This document shows positions 59,656 to 64,000 of a stretch of 64,000 bases of DNA, in pieces (within the stretch, counting starts at the first letter, position 1; each line of letters starts with the position of its first letter). Below the pieces are notes generated by a model. The model was given only the letters and a program-made list of their open reading frames with translations. It was not told where the DNA came from and searched no databases. The DNA is from Tipula vernalis (taxonomy: Eukaryota > Arthropoda > Insecta > Diptera > Tipulidae). The DNA lies in NCBI GenBank assembly GCA_958295665.1, contig OY282560.1, forward strand, positions 56,420,333-56,484,332. The letters run 5' to 3'. The position numbers were made by a program, and so were the translations under genes.

Positions 59656-59949
59656 TTAAATAGGATCTGCTCGCGGTGATGAATCAAGATAAATTTTTAA
59701 TGCACGCTCTTTACGAGGTGAATGAATCGATGATGAACCACCAAGTCGATCTATTCGTGAACTGTCTCGACCCTGAATTTCACGACGTTCTTCTGGTGTC
59801 ATTTCTTTGATTTTCTCGCGATTATCCTTGTAACAGTACATGTAACCGTTCATTGGAAAATCGGCAATTGTTAACTTTAGCGAATTCCAACTTTGAACGG
59901 TGAGTAAGGTACCGACGGACATCGATGTACGAGAAAAAAGACCACTTAT
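59656..59949 (-). CDS. USP47: USP47 terminal exon
   Basis: 294 nt including the TAA stop, reading ISGLFSRTSMSVGTLLTVQS to the end ALKIYLDSSPRADPI. The acceptor is ctttttag at 59950-59951. The stretch MTPEERREIQGRDSSRIDRL is charged and probably helical. A candidate AATAAA on this strand is at 59473-59478, 180 bases after the stop. Confidence 0.9.
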   Translation of the reverse strand: MSGLFSRTSMSVGTLLTVQSWNSLKLTIADFPMNGYMYCYKDNREKIKEMTPEERREIQGRDSSRIDRLGGSSSIHSPRKERALKIYLDSSPRADPI

Positions 59950-62900
59950 CTAAAAAGACAGGAGAGAATAAATTAACGATTATAAAATTTAGATTTATAA
60001 AATTTGACCTACCTTTATGTATTCTAAATTTTCTATCGGTATAGATGAAACCTCCGATATAACTTGACTAAATTCATTATCATCTGTAACAAACAAGAAT
60101 TTTTGTAGAAAACATGTTATCGGTTCAAATCTTTGCTAAATTAATAAATAACTTAACCGCTATCCGCGCCTAAATAAATTAAGCGGCGAATATTCGAACT
60201 ACAAATAATAGAAACAACAAAACTTACTTGTCATTGTAATTTCGTGGAACGGTGATAACGTCATTTCGGCTAAATTCCATTTCCTCACAAATACAACAAC
60301 ATCCTCCGGATCGCTAATTGGCTGTGATGTTCCGTCAGACACGTCCTGCAATATGACCTAAAATCCGAGCAAAAAACATTTGGAATTTTTTAAATATGAA
60401 CGTTGCCGCTAAGAAAAAAAGTCGCATTTGCCTTTTTTGCCATATCTTACTATGAAACTTGACTACTAAATAACGTGATTTTATAGCATTTAATAAGGGA
60501 TATTTGGAATTTTAGAAATAGGGATCATAAAAATCATACGAAAAAATGAACAAAACAGAACAAAAAAGATCGACATTTTTGGACTTTTGGCGCTTGTGAC
60601 TTTTTTACTTAGTACGGCAGTATAATATTCCGATTCAGCAAAACAAACCTCTTGATGCGAACTAATATCAATATCCCGTTCGAATATCTGATCATCCATA
60701 AACACATTTTGCGGATTTTTATTTCCCTTTTTTCTTAAGCGACATTTTTCAAACGGAATATTATATTTCGGATCCAGTTTTGAAACATGCGCCAATAGAT
60801 CCCTTTTGGTATCCCCAACTTTAGCCCCATTCCGAAATACCCAATCACAGAGGAAAGGTGTTTTGTCCTCAGTATCTTCGGTGATTTCGGACAATTTTAA
60901 AAAGTAAACTTTTAATTTATATTCTCCTTTACGACCTAATTCAATAATCAGTCTTTCACCATCCTTAAACGAACACATGGATTCGGTCATTCGAGTATAT
61001 TCCATCTCGGTTCCATGGGCCGTTGTTTTAAATATTTTGAAATAAATTCGAGGTACTTTAACGATCGGTTCTAAATTTTCTTTTAATTTTCCAATTTGCA
61101 TATTCCGGTCGACAAGCACTTTTAACATGGCTTGTGGTGGTTCATTATCGGTACGGGGGCTTGGTTCAAAATATTCATTGGCTTTGAAAAATAGACCCGG
61201 TGGTTTTTTAGTGGTGAACCCGTTTTCCAGCGGTGACTCATCATCATTTATTAATGAGTCTAAGACTAAGGGTGAATGATTTCGGCTAAGATCATCGGGT
61301 GCTGATTCGACTAGAGTGCGATCTCCATCGCTTAAACTACTATCCTCGCTGTTCGATTCCGCTTCGGAAGTCAGCAGTGAAGACGATGGCATTGCGTAAG
61401 TAGTAGTGAAAGCGCTTAATGGCTTAGCATCGACTTCATCCCTATCAACCTCATCGACCGATAATCCGTACGATGGAATTGATAATTTTTCCAAAGTTTC
61501 TTTGTCGGTCTTAGGGAGCATCATGTACAAAGTAATAATTTGATCCATTTTCTCGACGAGCACTTTAAATTTATCAACATTTTGAACATTCATTGCGACA
61601 TATAATTTATTCAAAGGCATAACCTGATCGCGAACAATCGTTGAATCATCTTTTTGCAAAATTTTAACTTTCCCGCTTACACCGACCATTGCAATCGTCA
61701 TGTGTTGTGCCTTTAAACCTAATTTCTTGCCAAACAATTTTTTCATCTCAACAATACCTCCATTACCATTACACCGTATAAGAATTGGTCCATCAATATC
61801 AGGAGTCTCCGTATCAATCAAGTAGACACGCGTTATAATACCACCAGCTTGGTACATTTCAAATTCAGAATTTTCTTCACGTATCTCGAGAAGTAACTCA
61901 TTCGTTGTTAGATTACGCATTATATCACCAATTTCATCTTGATCCCGTTGCTCGAAACTAACTTCACAATTTTCGGTTTTTGAGTCATACGCGACCAATC
62001 GACAACGTTCTAATGGCACAATATTTTCTAAATTAAGACGACTATAGGCATCCTTCAAGGTTTCTTCCAGAGTTGCATCGCTTGTCTTGAACAACCTACA
62101 ATCAGTCATTTGTTTGTTTTTAGGATGAGAACAGAATATTTTCAATTTTTGCATTTCAGCTTCAACTTCTTTCAGTTTCTTATCATTCTCTTCCTTCTCT
62201 TTAAGCTTTGTTAACAATTTTTTGATGTGGTCAGGAAAATCTTCATATTTCATTGATTTACAATTTTTGGTACCATCCACCTGGCGATACATAAGCATAT
62301 AGGCGTTAATCGATGAACTGTACGCACCCGAATAATAAACCTTACTGCCACCGCCAAACGATTTTTGAATGTCTTCCTGAGTTATCGTTTGTACCGTTTG
62401 ATCATTGAAACAAAACCAATCACTCGTATCAAAATCTTTTATGTACGCATAATAGTGGCCACCCGATGCATTACCCGAATGGATCATAATTGCAAAGAGT
62501 TCGTATATAAACGGCCCAGATTGATTAGATAAATGTAGTTTCGTATCTGAACCTGGTGTCATATCAATACCCTCATCATATTCTTGCAAATCATTCTCAT
62601 TGTTCAAACCATTATTGCTGTAATTTGGTGAAATTCCATCTTCATCGAGCGCCGATCCACTATCAGTCGTGCTACAATCATCGCTTAATTTAATTGCACT
62701 TTCAATGCTTTCATTCTCAGAAGAAATTATTTCACCGTTCGATAGGGAATTCGATAATAGAGCACCATCCCCAATATAACCGTTTAGATTTAAAGTTTGC
62801 GGGAACGTAACACGATCGTTAAGCTTGATGCGATGACAAATTTGGTAGTCAAAGTCAAATCGCTTCAAATGTAACGTCAGAATGTATGAAAACTTCGAAA

Positions 62901-64000
62901 ATTTCAATCCCTTATGGGCATCACATTTTTTATTGCACTTCTCACAAAAATATTGATTATTCCCATCCAATGTTTCCGGTTGTACGAACGCCCTGAGCGC
63001 TTCTTCAACACTTTCGTAAGCCACAGCACTACCGAAAGGGCGTACCGGCAATGGAATATCCAAAAATTTATCTTCACGAGATTTTTCCGTGCCACACTCC
63101 AAACACTTGACATAATCCGTCATTTTGCCCTCATACAATCGATTAATCAAGTCGGACTGTGCCGTATTCTTGAATTTCTGTTCGAGTGCATCAAACATTA
63201 CACGACACAATTCTTGAATATCATGTTGTTGCCAAGCTTCGGTCGAATCCCATCCAAAACTTTTAGTCAAATCTGTTGTCTCAACCGCCACTTTTGATGA
63301 TGTCTGAAGATTTAAAAATAATTTTTGCAGCTGATAAGGGATCGATTTTGATTCACCAACTCCGTCAAATTCCCAATTATATAATGCGTTTCGAAATTCT
63401 GGCGTCATATATAAGGCTTGTAACAAACTATTTAGATAGCATGTCATAGCTTGATTAACAAGACCGACATAGCCAATCGCTCGCCCCGGGGATGAATAAA
63501 ATTTAATCGTTTTATAATTACTAGTAATTGTGTCAACACCTTCGAGCATTGGTAGAGCTGGTGGGAGCGGTATACTACTACTCGGTTCTCCAGAGTCGCT
63601 ACCTGCTGGACTCGCAGATGCACCCAACGCCAATTCATCATCAGACAGCGATTCTTTCGATGGACTTGAAAACACTAAAAGTTCATCACTTTTCTTATCA
63701 TTGCATACGGCTGCTGCTTCATTGCTGACAACATTGTGTGTTCGGGATTTTTCTAATAAAATCACATGTTTAACATCAATATTGAACGTTATACCAACAT
63801 CTTCTAAATAATTATCCTTTTTATCTTTTAATGGAACCTGTTTAATAAACAATATTTATAAAACAAATTCTCATTATTGTAAATGTACAAAATCACTTAC
63901 ATTTCCATTATCATTTTTTAACGTTAGCTCAAATTCCTCATAAGGAAATTGGACTCCAACTGCGTTATATAATTGGTTGACTGTAAATGATGGCCGCACT
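59656..64000 (-). CDS. USP47: ubiquitin carboxyl-terminal hydrolase 47 (USP47), C-terminal 1260 codons
   Basis: Cysteine deubiquitinase that removes ubiquitin from substrates in the cytoplasm; in animals USP47 acts in DNA repair (Pol beta) and signalling. Exons on the minus strand: 63901-64000 (partial), 60649-63837, 60228-60357, 60013-60083, 59656-59949, all joined by GT-AG in frame. In the large exon the Cys box GLVNQAMTCYLNSLLQAL has catalytic Cys 133 (63439-63441); CxxC pairs at 245/248 and 298/301 form the zinc site; the His box is SGGHYYAYI (His 461), followed by WFCFND. A long acidic insertion (363-445) interrupts the catalytic domain. Ubiquitin-like domains follow, ending with RKERALKIYLD, the family's typical C-terminus. 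No frameshift or missing residue; clearly a functional host gene. The N-terminus lies outside the window. Confidence 0.95.
60013..60083 (-). CDS. USP47: USP47 penultimate exon
   Basis: 71 nt, reading (N)DNEFSQVISEVSSIPIENL and EYIK, with a ttacag acceptor and a GTAGGT donor. It completes the codon split from the previous exon and ends in phase 0. Confidence 0.88.
60228..60357 (-). CDS. USP47: USP47 exon, third from the end
   Basis: 130 nt, reading VILQDVSDGTSQPISDPE and VVVFVRKWNLAEMTLSPFHE. It has an ttttag acceptor and a GTAAGT donor, and leaves one base for the next codon. It is part of a ubiquitin-like fold near the C-terminus. Confidence 0.88.
60649..63837 (-). CDS. USP47: USP47 large internal exon (catalytic domain and first ubiquitin-like folds)
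   Basis: 3189 nt, 1063 codons, phase 0 at both ends. The acceptor (aaacag before GTTCCATT) is at 63838-63839 and the donor (GAG, then GTTTGT) at 60647-60648. The open frame continues past the donor into the intron for 53 codons and also starts five codons inside the upstream intron; both extensions are excluded because the neighbouring exons join in frame to the conserved protein. Confidence 0.9.

Noticed and set aside
62904..63811. Frames opposite or beside the USP47 large exon
   Set aside because: Shadow frames in a strongly conserved exon; no homology of their own.

Overview
The window is nuclear DNA of an arthropod, most likely an insect. The case for this: spliced genes with GT-AG introns, AT-rich intergenic DNA, asparagine and serine homopolymers in coding sequence, a clear orthologue of the animal deubiquitinase USP47, and a dense mix of gypsy, copia, BEL/Pao, I-clade and CR1/Jockey-like LINEs, Helitrons, Tc1, pogo and hAT remnants. 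The order of insect cannot be fixed from the sequence; a dipteran is only a guess.

Layout. 1-12715: an uninterrupted satellite of about 73 tandem 173-bp monomers with higher-order structure; it runs off the left edge. 12716-13960: a degenerate TTCGGCC repeat, an intron end, and the terminal exon and 3' UTR of an unidentified plus-strand gene. 13960-17890: AT-rich DNA with no recognised gene. 17890-19870: decayed gypsy-type pol (minus). 19870-22140: AT-rich, nothing recognised. 22146-36200: a Helitron graveyard of four separate Rep/helicase pieces in both orientations, a 163-bp tandem array split by a fresh 5'-truncated LINE, a SINE-like insertion with a 12-bp target duplication, and a pogo/Tigger transposase fragment. 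36480-47290: a Tc1 remnant holding a small hAT-type MITE, a copia remnant, and an almost full-length I-clade LINE whose ORF1 is split by a 635-bp element with two identical terminal direct repeats (TRIM-like). 47290-50946: AT-rich, with one 246-bp MITE. 50947-55970: about 5 kb of CT-rich microsatellite whose period changes 2 > 8 > 6 > 7, interrupted by two MITEs with TGTCG...CGACA ends. 56180-56990: a BEL/Pao pol fragment split by a 149-bp MITE. 56990-59655: AT-rich intergenic DNA with one hairpin. 59656-64000: the 3' part of USP47 on the minus strand, five exons, running off the right edge.

How it fits together. Only two host genes are visible: the last exon of a plus-strand gene near 13.5 kb and the C-terminal 1260 codons of USP47. 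The 46 kb between them is a nested repeat landscape in which relative ages can be read: Helitron helicase older than the SINE-like element, 163-bp array older than the CR1-like LINE, I-clade LINE older than the TRIM-like element, BEL older than its MITE, Tc1 older than the hAT MITE, and the microsatellite probably present before the two MITEs. The best candidates for undescribed elements are the TRIM-like element (45476-46110), the MITEs, the 163-bp array next to Helitron Rep sequence, and the higher-order 173-bp satellite.
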